In this document: positions 1 through 7,671 of the stretch, in pieces | Layout of the letters: the number at the start of each line of letters is the position of its first letter | Position numbering within the stretch: position 1 is the stretch's first letter | DNA from: a candidate division WOR-1 bacterium RIFOXYB2_FULL_46_45 | Lineage (GTDB): Bacteria; Margulisbacteria; WOR-1; XYC2-FULL-46-14 | Direction of reading: 5' to 3' | Length of the DNA stretch: 64,000 bases | NCBI GenBank assembly: GCA_001771585.1 | Contig: MEUE01000003.1 | Location: forward strand, 1-64,000 | Position numbers and translations under genes: made by a program | Notes under the pieces: generated by a model | The model's database searches: none | Told to the model about the DNA's origin: nothing | What the model saw: the letters and a program-made list of their open reading frames with translations, nothing else

Positions 1-882
1 CGCCGGAGAAGCGATCGCGTGCTCAATCCGCCATTTCTTGGCCCACAAATAAGCAACGGCAAAGATAAAATAAGTTTGGATCGCCAACGGAATAGCGATT
101 AAAAAGATGTGCAAAGGATTTTCGATAATAATATTTCCCTGAAACGCGAAAAGCAGGATCAGGGTAGAAAGAAGACCGATGATCGCAACCGGTTTTAACA
201 TCCGCAAAAAAACATTTTCAAACCAAGGCATCCCCTTATATTTTATCAGCAGCTGTCTCGATATATATCCTCCGGTTAAGGGGACAACCACAAAAAGGAT
301 CGTCGAATAGATCAAAGTGTCATAAGGGACAATTATCTGATTTACCCCCAGCAGGAATTTTACGATCGGGACAAAAGCAATCAGGATAATCAGGTCATTG
401 ACCGCGACCTGGACTAAGGTATGGGCCGGATTTCCTTTGGTCAAATAGCTCCAGACAAAGACCATAGCCGTGCAAGGCGCAGCGCCCAATAGAATCGCTC
501 CGGCGATATATTCGGTAGCCAGGGTGGGATTTATAAAAGCGGAAAACAAATATTTCAAAAAGATAACGGCAAAGATCGCCATGGTAAACGGTTTTATGAG
601 CCAATTAACTACCAGTGTTACGATCAATCCCTTTGGTTTTTTTCCGACCCTAACAATGCTTGAAAAATCGATCTGCACCATCATCGGGTAAATCATCAGC
701 CAAATAAGAACCGCGACAGGGATATTCACGCCCGACACTTCCATCGCGCTTAAAAATGAAACTCCTGCCGGGAACGCCCTCCCCACGATCACTCCAACGA
801 CAATGCAAAATAGGACCCAAAAAGTCAGATACCTTTCAAATAGCCCAAGCTTATTTTCTTCACAAACTATTTTACTATCCAC
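1..882 (-). CDS. acr3: ACR3-family arsenite efflux permease (3' end cut by window edge)
   Basis: Inner-membrane carrier that exports arsenite, sometimes antimonite. About 294 residues are visible; family members are about 340-350, so the C-terminal helices lie outside the window. Seen: repeated hydrophobic helices and the ACR3 motif GAAPCTAMVFVWS with the conserved membrane cysteine at residue 137. I chose GTG at 882 because AAGGAGG lies 8 bases upstream; the ATG at 903 would place that ribosome site inside the gene. The start overlaps the end of hgcB by 8 bases, so it is the last visible gene of arsR-hgcA-hgcB-acr3. Family assignment is firm; substrate is inferred from the family. Confidence 0.9.
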   Translation of the reverse strand, partial: MDSKIVCEENKLGLFERYLTFWVLFCIVVGVIVGRAFPAGVSFLSAMEVSGVNIPVAVLIWLMIYPMMVQIDFSSIVRVGKKPKGLIVTLVVNWLIKPFTMAIFAVIFLKYLFSAFINPTLATEYIAGAILLGAAPCTAMVFVWSYLTKGNPAHTLVQVAVNDLIILIAFVPIVKFLLGVNQIIVPYDTLIYSTILFVVVPLTGGYISRQLLIKYKGMPWFENVFLRMLKPVAIIGLLSTLILLFAFQGNIIIENPLHIFLIAIPLAIQTYFIFAVAYLWAKKWRIEHAIASPA

Positions 883-1177
883 AACAATTCCCTCCTTCAG
901 CATGACAATCACAAGTCGGTTCGGTCCCACGGATCATCCCGCTGATGATCCCTGAGGCACAACCAACGCCGGCTTTAACCGTGATCGCCCCTTCCGGACA
1001 ATTCAAAGCACAGGCCCCACACTCCATACACGCATCACGATCAACAATTTGAGCTTTGCGCCCCTCGAGTTTAAAAACAGCATGAGGACAGACGATCTGG
1101 CACATCCCGCAGCCGTTGCATTTGGCCCGATCCAGTTTTAAGGTTACAACATTCGGTAAATATTTTAATTTGCTCAT
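875..1177 (-). CDS. hgcB: HgcB, 2[4Fe-4S] ferredoxin of mercury methylation
   Basis: Supplies electrons to HgcA during methylation of Hg(II). 100 residues, close to characterised HgcB (about 95). Two ferredoxin motifs are visible: C20-C23-C26-C30 and C50-C53-C56-C60. The HgcB-specific lone cysteine is at C73 and the C-terminal vicinal pair at C98-C99, with extra cysteines C89 and C91. The start at 1177 follows directly on hgcA (TGATG, one shared base). A longer reading frame starting at 1348 was rejected because it would run through hgcA. Ordinary ferredoxins lack C73 and the terminal CC, so the call rests on these plus the hgcA neighbour. Confidence 0.93.
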   Translation of the reverse strand: MSKLKYLPNVVTLKLDRAKCNGCGMCQIVCPHAVFKLEGRKAQIVDRDACMECGACALNCPEGAITVKAGVGCASGIISGMIRGTEPTCDCHAEGGNCCG

Positions 1178-2175
1178 CAGAAAAACCTCACCACCAGCCA
1201 AAGCAATGCTCCGACTATAGCGGCGACTATCTGCAACGGCATGGCGAGCTTCATCTCTTTTAGCACACCGGAAGGAGAAGTATAGGTCGAGGCTCCGGTA
1301 AAGTTCATGGTTAGGAATGAGGAGAGAGAAGTTATCAATAGGCCCCAAGCCAGGAGTTCAACCAGGCTTGCTTCAACTGTTCCAGCGGCAACAACAACCG
1401 CCAGCATGATCAAACCGGCAAAAAAACCTTTGATCGAAAAGGCCCGCCCTGGCAGCCAGGGCAAGAGAACAGGACCCAAAACCGCTCCGGCAAAATAAGC
1501 GGCCAACAGGTTAACTACCGGATTGATCCCGCCGAGCAAAAAGAGGAAGATCGAGGCGAAGGCAAAGTAACGAAAACCTTGCACCACCTCTACCGGCACC
1601 AAAACCAGTCGATCCGGCAAGGAAAAAGTCACCTCTCTCATCTTCGGAGTCGCCTTCAGACCGGCGCTCAAAAAAGTTATCAGGTCTTCGGCCCTGACCG
1701 GACCATAGACAACATTAAAACCGGACTCCGCCCTGACTTCATGGGCAGAAATCCCGGTCGCCCCGAGTTGAGGGACGATTAGTCGCCGGTGGCTGACGAA
1801 CTCCGACAATTTAGTCAGCTTGACCCGATTGACCAATTCTTTGGTCCCAAAGGTCCCTTTCCCCGCCGCGCACCAGACATTGACCCCATTGGTATCAAGA
1901 ACCAATATCCAGGCGGATAGCCCAACTAGCGCCTGCCGCAAGAGATCAAAGGTCAATTTGTAATTTGCGGAAACCATCACCGGAGAATCGGCTGTCGGCT
2001 CGCCCAAAGCATATAGGCCCGGATCAACAGCGTAATCGTGGCGATTGAAGGATGCCCTGACAAGGAAATTATTAAATCTATCTGAAAGCGATAATTTACA
2101 AGGTACTTTTGGGATCGAAGGAGAACATAAGCTCCCTTTGACCGCCTTCTTAAACTCCCGATTTCTTGTTTTCAT
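1177..2175 (-). CDS. hgcA: HgcA, corrinoid protein of mercury methylation
   Basis: Membrane-anchored corrinoid protein that transfers a methyl group to Hg(II), giving methylmercury. The diagnostic cap-helix motif NVWCAAGKGTFGT is present at about residues 99-111, with the cobalt-ligand cysteine at 102. A soluble corrinoid-binding half is followed by about five membrane helices (roughly residues 203-331), the known HgcA architecture. With ATG at 2175 the protein has 332 residues (family about 340). That start overlaps the arsR stop as ATGA; GTG at 2199 and ATG at 2187 are possible alternatives. hgcB follows immediately. Methylation itself is inferred from the motif and gene pair. Confidence 0.95.
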   Translation of the reverse strand: MKTRNREFKKAVKGSLCSPSIPKVPCKLSLSDRFNNFLVRASFNRHDYAVDPGLYALGEPTADSPVMVSANYKLTFDLLRQALVGLSAWILVLDTNGVNVWCAAGKGTFGTKELVNRVKLTKLSEFVSHRRLIVPQLGATGISAHEVRAESGFNVVYGPVRAEDLITFLSAGLKATPKMREVTFSLPDRLVLVPVEVVQGFRYFAFASIFLFLLGGINPVVNLLAAYFAGAVLGPVLLPWLPGRAFSIKGFFAGLIMLAVVVAAGTVEASLVELLAWGLLITSLSSFLTMNFTGASTYTSPSGVLKEMKLAMPLQIVAAIVGALLWLVVRFF

Positions 2176-2486
2176 TTTATTAGACATCCTTTCCGACACT
2201 TATTTGCGCCGGTCTGTTTTTTGATCCCCAGCGTCTTATTGAGTTTGAGCTCCGAAAAGACCGCCAGGTTTAATGAATAATACTGCCAGAGCCCGACTTT
2301 TTTATTTTTTACCAGCCCGGTTTCGCGCAAATAGGCCAGATGGCGGGAAACTTTGGGCTGGGAAAGTTTGAGCGCCGAGTAAATCTCGCAAACGCAGCGC
2401 TCCCCTCTTGCCAGCAGTTGAATTATCAAAAGCCGGGTCTCGTCGCTTAAAGCGCGGAAGATCTTGATTGTTTTTTTCTTGTTCAT
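2172..2486 (-). CDS. arsR: ArsR/SmtB-family metalloregulatory repressor
   Basis: Winged-helix repressor that releases DNA when it binds As(III) or another soft metal. 104 residues. The recognition-helix region (about 37-56) follows the CVCE motif at residues 31-34, the classical ArsR thiolate site (C31, C33). Extra C-terminal cysteines C97 and C101 could bind ligand too. It is the first gene of the operon containing hgcA, hgcB and acr3, with a 4-base overlap to hgcA. Its start codon lies inside a palindrome next to a strong promoter, so autorepression of the whole operon is likely. Which metal it senses cannot be read from sequence. Confidence 0.92.
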   Translation of the reverse strand: MNKKKTIKIFRALSDETRLLIIQLLARGERCVCEIYSALKLSQPKVSRHLAYLRETGLVKNKKVGLWQYYSLNLAVFSELKLNKTLGIKKQTGANKCRKGCLIK

Positions 2487-2504
2487 ATATGCCTATGCAT
2501 ATAT
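2485..2504. promoter_or_regulatory. Palindromic operator candidate for ArsR
   Basis: Perfect inverted repeat ATATATGC-CTAT-GCATATAT (8-base arms, 4-base centre). It overlaps the -10 box, the expected transcription start and the arsR start codon. ArsR repressors typically bind AT-rich palindromes at this place, so bound protein would block the operon. Binding is inferred. Confidence 0.65.
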
Positions 2505-2531
2505 AATACGCTTCACCAAAATAATTGTCAA
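2503..2531 (-). promoter_or_regulatory. Sigma-70 promoter of arsR-hgcAB-acr3
   Basis: On the minus strand TTGACA (2526-2531) is followed by 17 bases and TATTAT (2503-2508), close to consensus. The predicted start lies about 10 bases before the arsR ATG, giving an almost leaderless transcript, and falls within the palindrome at 2485-2504. Confidence 0.75.
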
Positions 2532-2553
2532 GCGGTTAAAGGCACCGCTTGGT

Positions 2554-2583
2554 TTGACGCGCAATGGCTTGTTCGCATATAAT
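2554..2583 (+). promoter_or_regulatory. Sigma-70 promoter of the TauE/SafE gene
   Basis: TTGACG (2554-2559), 18 bases, TATAAT (2578-2583). The -10 box ends 9 bases before the ATG at 2593, so the message has almost no leader. It is divergent from the arsR promoter about 25 bases away. Confidence 0.7.
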
Positions 2584-2592
2584 TGGAAAGCC

Positions 2593-3315
2593 ATGGAAAC
2601 AATTTATATCGCTTTACTCACGCTTATCGCGAGTACAATTGGAACCATAACCGGTTTCGGCACTTCCACCACTATGATTCCGGTGTTGGTTATTTTTTTC
2701 CCACCGGTTGAAGCTATTTTTTTAGTGGCAATAATTCACTGGTTTGGCGACATCTGGAAAGTTTCGCTTTTCCGCAAAGGATTTGACTTAAAGCTGATCG
2801 CGCTTTTTGGGATAGTCGGCCTTCTGACAAGTTATCTGGGGGCTTCCTTTTCAACCAATCTGGACAAAGAATTACTATTGCGTTTACTCGGCGGCTTTTT
2901 GGCCGGATACTCATTATTTTTGATTTTCAAATCACGCTTCAAAATCAAAGCCACAAACACTATGGCCTTAACGGGAGGCGCCTTGTCCGGCTTTTTCGCG
3001 GGAATATTCGGCATCGGCGGAGCCGTAAGAGGCATGTTTTTATCGGCTTTTGATTTACCAAAGGCAGTATATATTGCCACCGCCGGAGCAATCGGGCTGG
3101 CGGTAGACGCGACCCGTATTATCACCTACTTTGCGAGTGGAACAACCTTACCAAAAGAACTTTGGTGGAGTCTGCTTATTTTTGTTCCTGTTTCATTCAT
3201 CGGCGCGCAAATTGCCAAAAAAATTGTAGATAAGATTCCGCAGGAGAAATTCAGAATAGTAATTGCCGTCTTTCTGTTGCTAATAGGCATTAAATTATTA
3301 CTATTCCCTTTTTAA
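2593..3315 (+). CDS. TauE/SafE-family membrane transporter
   Basis: Putative anion exporter of the TauE/SafE (former DUF81) family, whose members move sulfite, sulfoacetate or related organic anions. 240 residues with about seven to eight hydrophobic helices. The family's paired glycine-rich motifs are visible: GTITGFGTSTTMIPV near the N-terminus and SGFFAGIFGIGGAVRGMF in the middle. I chose ATG 2593 because of the promoter just upstream; a longer frame from 2464 would read through both divergent promoters. It is transcribed away from the arsR-hgcAB operon and may belong to the same detoxification island. Substrate unknown. Confidence 0.8.
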   Translation: METIYIALLTLIASTIGTITGFGTSTTMIPVLVIFFPPVEAIFLVAIIHWFGDIWKVSLFRKGFDLKLIALFGIVGLLTSYLGASFSTNLDKELLLRLLGGFLAGYSLFLIFKSRFKIKATNTMALTGGALSGFFAGIFGIGGAVRGMFLSAFDLPKAVYIATAGAIGLAVDATRIITYFASGTTLPKELWWSLLIFVPVSFIGAQIAKKIVDKIPQEKFRIVIAVFLLLIGIKLLLFPF

Positions 3316-3367
3316 TCTTTCCCGCCCGGGGCGATACCGCAAAAACATGTTTGGCGTGTGGCGGTTT

Positions 3368-3392
3368 AACTGTTCGGAAATTCCGAACAGTT
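3368..3392. repeat. Perfect 25-base palindrome
   Basis: AACTGTTCGGAA, one base, then its exact reverse complement, between the TauE gene and the convergent permease operon. It could be a transcription stop hairpin for both strands, although no T-run follows, or an operator. I see nothing else in 3316-3501. Confidence 0.6.
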
Positions 3393-3501
3393 CAAAAAGA
3401 GGGCGACAGAGAGGTTTCTCGGGATTGCGACTTCGTGAATATATCGTCAATTAAGAAATATGCCAAATAAGAACAAACCCTCCTTCTTCGGCGACCCCCC
3501 C

Positions 3502-3936
3502 CTACCTCCCCTCCCTCACCCTAAAATCTTCCCCGACAAATCTCTCCATGATAAAACCGATCGAAACAAAGACCAGCAGGGAAAAGATAAGGCGCAGGAA
3601 CCAGAACTTGACCCCAAGGAAGCCAATCTCAAAGGCATACATGGGGATCGCCATGCAGCTGAACGCCCCCAGGTAAATAAAGATATTGCGTACGCTCGCC
3701 CCTTTCGTGTAAAGGATATAAGCCACCGGAAAAGCCCCATACAGAGGGCCGGGCTGGGCCACGGCCAGCAGGATTACCCAAAACATGCCGGCCAGCCCCG
3801 AACCGTACCCGATATGCCTTTCGATCTTTTCCCTGGGCACCCAGACGTCGAACAGGCCGATCAACAAAAACATCAGGGGCAAAAAAAATATCGTCTCCCT
3901 AAGTAACAAAAAGAAGTTATCCAATATTTTCCACAT
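3502..3936 (-). CDS. Half-size permease (ArsP/COG0701-like), second of a pair
   Basis: 144 residues, four hydrophobic helices. Resembles one half of ArsP/DUF318 permeases, with GMFWVILLAVAQPGPLYGAF in a re-entrant-looking stretch near residues 50-69. Its ATG overlaps the stop of the preceding half (TAATG), and GGGAG lies about 8 bases upstream. The two half-size proteins probably form a heterodimer equal to one full permease. No catalytic motif is visible and the substrate is unknown. It is the last gene of a three-permease operon beside the hgcAB island. Confidence 0.7.
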   Translation of the reverse strand: MWKILDNFFLLLRETIFFLPLMFLLIGLFDVWVPREKIERHIGYGSGLAGMFWVILLAVAQPGPLYGAFPVAYILYTKGASVRNIFIYLGAFSCMAIPMYAFEIGFLGVKFWFLRLIFSLLVFVSIGFIMERFVGEDFRVREGR

Positions 3937-4406
3937 TAAAAAAACACTCCCATTAACAGGCCGATGATTATCGCGCCGAAAAAGCTCAAGACATTCCTCA
4001 TGATCGCCGCTTTTCTGCCGAAATATTTTATCTCCAGAGGGAGAGTTAAAGTGCCGACCATCATCAAAGAGGTGATAAAAACCGCCACAACCGTGTAGGA
4101 AACACCCTTTGAGATCAATATCCCGGCCAGGGGAAAAGCGACAAATCCCGGGATCAGAGAGACCGACCCGATCAGCGCGGCAGCGACGATCCCCATAGCG
4201 CCGCTATTGGATCCCAGATATCCTGTGATCACTTTTTCCGGCACCAGGTAAATGAATATGCTGACCAGGAACACGACAAGCAATAACGCCGGCAGAATGC
4301 GCAGGAGCATCACCCCCCCGCGCTTTATTCCCGCGATCGTTTTTCCCCTGTCAGCAAAAAATGAAAGCGCCAGGCAGATAATGGCGGCAATGATCAATAT
4401 TTGCAT
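3936..4406 (-). CDS. Half-size permease (ArsP/COG0701-like), first of a pair
   Basis: 156 residues, four hydrophobic helices, with a proline- and glycine-rich turn LIPGFVAFPLAGILISKG near residues 92-109 that mirrors the PLF-type turn of full-size permeases. Start at ATG 4406 behind GTGGAG. Translationally coupled to the next half. Because both halves have their own ribosome site and clean ends, I read this as a natural split pair and not a frameshift. Confidence 0.7.
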   Translation of the reverse strand: MQILIIAAIICLALSFFADRGKTIAGIKRGGVMLLRILPALLLVVFLVSIFIYLVPEKVITGYLGSNSGAMGIVAAALIGSVSLIPGFVAFPLAGILISKGVSYTVVAVFITSLMMVGTLTLPLEIKYFGRKAAIMRNVLSFFGAIIIGLLMGVFF

Positions 4407-4458
4407 TTATCTCCACAACTTTTTTCAATCTCGCACGAGGCGCGGACGCGAAAAGCCC

Positions 4459-5400
4459 CTAAAAAATAATCAGGTTAAACAAATATCCTACCAGCATTAT
4501 CCCTATCGCAACGATTGTGAAAAAGATCACAAGCAATCTGGTCTTCATGACGCTCTTTAGGATAATCGCCTCGGGAAAAGAAAGCCCCGCAACCGCCATC
4601 ATAAAGGCCATGGCGGTGCCGATAGCAATCCCTTTTTGAGTAAAGGCAAATATAATCGGAACAAGAGTGGAACATCCGGCATATAACGGAACACCTATTA
4701 TAACTGCGATCGGTACCGAAAAAATCGAGTCGGAATTTATATGAGCCCTAATCCATTCCGTCGGCACATAACCGTGGATATACGCCCCAATCGCAACCCC
4801 GATAACGATAAATGGAAATACTTTTTTAAAAATCCAGGCGGTCTCTTCATAAGTATATTTAAGCTTGTCCTTCATCCCTTTCGGCATTTCCTGCACACAG
4901 CCTTTTTTATCTTCTTTTATCAGATCACCTTCAAAATTAAACCTCTGCAAAACCATCCCGCCAAGAACGCCAAGCATAATCCCAAATCCGGCATACAAAA
5001 GCGCGATCTTTAATCCAAAAGTCCCGGCCATTAGAACAAAAAGTATCTCATTAACCAAAGGCGAAGTTATCAGGAATGCAAAGGCTACCCCCAAAGGGAT
5101 CCCGGCTTCTATAAATCCTATAAATAACGGGACCGAGGAACAGGAACAAAAAGGGGAAATCGCCCCGAAAAACGCGGCAATAAAATAGCCGAGGCCGAAA
5201 CGCTGCCTAGAAAGCATCTGTTTAATCTTTTGTGGAGAAACATAGGTGCGCAGAAAGCTGATCAAAGTTATTATAACCAAAATAGAAAAGGCTATTTTTA
5301 AGACGTCATAAATAAAAAAATTAATACTTTGAGCAAGCTTTGCGGCAGGATCAAGACGCAATAGGCCGAAAGTAAACCAGTCCGACATTAAATTAAACAT
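4459..5400 (-). CDS. ArsP/DUF318-family permease
   Basis: 313 residues with about eight membrane helices. The signature PFCSCSSVPLFIGF (near residues 82-95) and the second-half PLYAGCSTLVPI match the COG0701 permease family, which includes ArsP, an exporter of trivalent organoarsenicals. A strong AGGAGGT lies 5 bases before ATG 5400, so the start is secure. First gene of a three-permease operon. Next to mercury-methylation and arsenic genes, export of a methylated metal(loid) is a reasonable but untested guess; other COG0701 members have different or unknown substrates. Confidence 0.8.
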   Translation of the reverse strand: MFNLMSDWFTFGLLRLDPAAKLAQSINFFIYDVLKIAFSILVIITLISFLRTYVSPQKIKQMLSRQRFGLGYFIAAFFGAISPFCSCSSVPLFIGFIEAGIPLGVAFAFLITSPLVNEILFVLMAGTFGLKIALLYAGFGIMLGVLGGMVLQRFNFEGDLIKEDKKGCVQEMPKGMKDKLKYTYEETAWIFKKVFPFIVIGVAIGAYIHGYVPTEWIRAHINSDSIFSVPIAVIIGVPLYAGCSTLVPIIFAFTQKGIAIGTAMAFMMAVAGLSFPEAIILKSVMKTRLLVIFFTIVAIGIMLVGYLFNLIIF

Positions 5401-5476
5401 TATTTACCTCCTCAATAATCCGGTTATTTCGGCATAACCCTTTTTCAGCCGCCCTCAAAAATGTTATAATAAAATC

Positions 5477-6370
5477 ATGAGTTCTTCAAGCAAGTATTTT
5501 ATAGGCATCGACCTGGGCGGCACCAAGATCGCCGCCGGGCTGGCAAACGAGAAAGGGAAGATCATAAAAGAAATTGTTGTCCCAACCGAAGCGCAAAAAG
5601 GGCACAAGGAGGTCCTGGAAAAGATTAAAGAAGCGATCCGCGGGATCGGCAACAAAAAACTAAAACAGGTAAAAGCGATCGGCATCGGCTCTCCCGGAAC
5701 GGTTGACTACGAAAACGGAATCGTCATGCATCCTCCCAACCTCCCCGGCTGGAAAGAGGTCAACCTAAAAAAAATAATCGGCGACGAATTTAAAATTACA
5801 ACTTATGTCGACAACGACGCCAATTGCGCCGCACTGGCCGAGGCGAAATACGGCGCCGGGATCGGGATAAAAAACTTTGTCTATGTGACCCTTTCAACCG
5901 GAATCGGCGGCGGGATCGTCATTAACGGAAAGCTCTACCGCGGAGCGATCGGAGCGGCCGGCGAAGTCGGCCATATCTCTATCATGAAAGACGGGAAGAA
6001 ATGTTCCTGCGGCAAATACGGACACCTGGAGGGGCTGGCCGCGGGAGGGGCGATCCACCGGCACTACGGCGTAACCGCAATTGAGGTGGCCGAAGGGGCA
6101 AAAGAACATAAAAGCTGGGCCTTTAAAATAATCAACGAAGTAGCGGATATCATAGGAATGGGTTTTGCTAATATAATCAATATCTTGAATCCCGAATTAA
6201 TCATTGTCGGCGGCGGCTTGTCGAATATGGGAGAAACACTCCTCCAGCCGATCCGCTTCGCGCTCAAAAAATACGCTCTCCCCCTCCCCTTTGAATCGGT
6301 TAAGGTCGTCAAAGCCAAACTCGGCACCCAAGCCGGCCTACAGGGCGCGGTATCGCTCTGCCTGAAATGA
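5477..6370 (+). CDS. ROK-family sugar kinase (glucokinase-like)
   Basis: Phosphorylates a sugar, probably glucose, using ATP. 297 residues. The ATP-binding DLGGTK is at residues 12-17, followed by the sugar-site DNDANCAALAE and a zinc motif read here as CSCGKYGHLE; most ROK proteins have GC where this has GH. TATAAT at 5465-5470 ends 6 bases before the ATG, implying a leaderless message. The stop overlaps the hisH start as ATGA. ROK proteins also include manno- and N-acetyl-sugar kinases; there is no repressor helix-turn-helix, so it is a kinase. Confidence 0.82.
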   Translation: MSSSSKYFIGIDLGGTKIAAGLANEKGKIIKEIVVPTEAQKGHKEVLEKIKEAIRGIGNKKLKQVKAIGIGSPGTVDYENGIVMHPPNLPGWKEVNLKKIIGDEFKITTYVDNDANCAALAEAKYGAGIGIKNFVYVTLSTGIGGGIVINGKLYRGAIGAAGEVGHISIMKDGKKCSCGKYGHLEGLAAGGAIHRHYGVTAIEVAEGAKEHKSWAFKIINEVADIIGMGFANIINILNPELIIVGGGLSNMGETLLQPIRFALKKYALPLPFESVKVVKAKLGTQAGLQGAVSLCLK

Positions 6371-6972
6371 TTGCGATCATAGATTACGGCGCGGGGAACC
6401 TCAAATCGGTTGAAAAAGCCCTAAACGAACTCGGCATCAAAGCTTTTGTTACCAGTGACAAAGAAGAAATAAAATCGGCCAACGGAGTTATTCTTCCCGG
6501 CGTCGGCTCCTTCGATTCCGCGATCAATGAACTGCGGCAAAAGGGGCTGGAGGGAGTTATTATCGAAGCAATCGGGCTTAAAAAACCGTTCCTCGGAATC
6601 TGCCTCGGCTACCAGCTTCTTTTTGAATCGTCCGAAGAGGGAAAAGAAAAGGGTTTGGGAATATTAAAAGGAAACGTTAAAAAAATCAAAGAAGGGATTG
6701 TTCCCCACATGGGATGGAACCGGCTGATCATAAAAAAGAAAACTCCCCTTTTAAACGGCATCTCTTCGGGCGCGATGGTCTATTTCGCGCATTCCTACTT
6801 TCCATCTCCTTCCGATAGTGCTATCATTATGACGGAGACCGATTACGGCATCTCTTTCGCTTCTTCGATTGTGAAAGACAATTTATACGGGATCCAATTC
6901 CACCCCGAAAAAAGCGGTGAGATCGGATTAGAGATGTTAAAAAACTTTGGAGGACTCATAAAACATGTTTGA
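6367..6972 (+). CDS. hisH: Imidazole glycerol phosphate synthase glutaminase subunit HisH
   Basis: Releases ammonia from glutamine and feeds it to HisF in histidine biosynthesis. 201 residues. The class-I amidotransferase triad is visible: nucleophile C79 in GICLGYQLLF, then H179 and E181 in QFHPEKSGE. The oxyanion segment GVGSFD is at 45-50. It overlaps the preceding kinase by 4 bases and hisA by 8. Its partner hisF is not in the window, so the his genes are dispersed. Confidence 0.95.
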   Translation: MIAIIDYGAGNLKSVEKALNELGIKAFVTSDKEEIKSANGVILPGVGSFDSAINELRQKGLEGVIIEAIGLKKPFLGICLGYQLLFESSEEGKEKGLGILKGNVKKIKEGIVPHMGWNRLIIKKKTPLLNGISSGAMVYFAHSYFPSPSDSAIIMTETDYGISFASSIVKDNLYGIQFHPEKSGEIGLEMLKNFGGLIKHV

Positions 6973-7669
6973 AATAATTCCGGCAATCGATATCCTGGAC
7001 GGCAAATGCGTCCGGCTTGAACAGGGCAAATTTGAAGCCAAGACCGTTTACTTCAAAGACCCGGTTGAAGCGGCGCTAAAATGGGAAAAAGAAGGGGCCA
7101 AGCGACTGCATGTGGTTGATTTGGACGGCGCCCGGACCGGGATCTCCAAAAATTTTCCGATCATTGAAAAAATCGCCGCGGCAGTCAAAATCCCGATCCA
7201 GCTTGGAGGCGGAGTGCGCCGGATGGACCAGATCGAAAAAGCGATCGGCAAAGGGATTGACCGGGTAATTTTGGGTACTTCGGCAATTTATAACCCCAAC
7301 CTGCTTGAAAATGTCTGCAAAAAATTCGGTAGCCGCATCATCGTCGCGATCGACGCCAAAGAAAACAAGGTCGCCGCGCGCGGCTGGAGAAAGGTCTCAA
7401 GCAAAGATGTGATCGCTTTTGCCAAAGAGGCGGTTGATTTCGGAGTTAAACGGTTTGTTTATACCGATATCGCGAAAGACGGGATGCTCTTGGGACCAAA
7501 CATCGAGGGGATTAAGAACTTCGCTTCACAGGTCAAAGCGGCGGTAATCGCGTCGGGCGGCATTTCTTCCGCGGAAGATATTGAAAAACTCAAGACCTTG
7601 AAAGTTGAGGGCTGTATCGTCGGTAAGGCGATTTATTCCGGAAAAATCAAGCTGGCTGAAATCCTCTAA
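6965..7669 (+). CDS. hisA: ProFAR isomerase HisA
   Basis: Isomerises ProFAR to PRFAR, the step before HisF/HisH. 234 residues, the usual size. TIM-barrel phosphate loops and the catalytic aspartates are visible in IPAIDILDGKCVRL (D8) and VAIDAKE. Overlaps hisH by 8 bases. Convergent with pckG, only 2 bases between stops. Confidence 0.95.
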   Translation: MFEIIPAIDILDGKCVRLEQGKFEAKTVYFKDPVEAALKWEKEGAKRLHVVDLDGARTGISKNFPIIEKIAAAVKIPIQLGGGVRRMDQIEKAIGKGIDRVILGTSAIYNPNLLENVCKKFGSRIIVAIDAKENKVAARGWRKVSSKDVIAFAKEAVDFGVKRFVYTDIAKDGMLLGPNIEGIKNFASQVKAAVIASGGISSAEDIEKLKTLKVEGCIVGKAIYSGKIKLAEIL

Positions 7670-7671
7670 AG

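Noticed and set aside
875-1348. Longer ferredoxin frame starting at 1348
   Set aside because: Its first 57 residues run through the hgcA membrane region in another frame; the true HgcB start is 1177.
3502-4406. Frameshift splitting one permease into two
   Set aside because: Both halves have ribosome sites, full sets of helices and a tidy TAATG overlap, so a natural pair is more likely.
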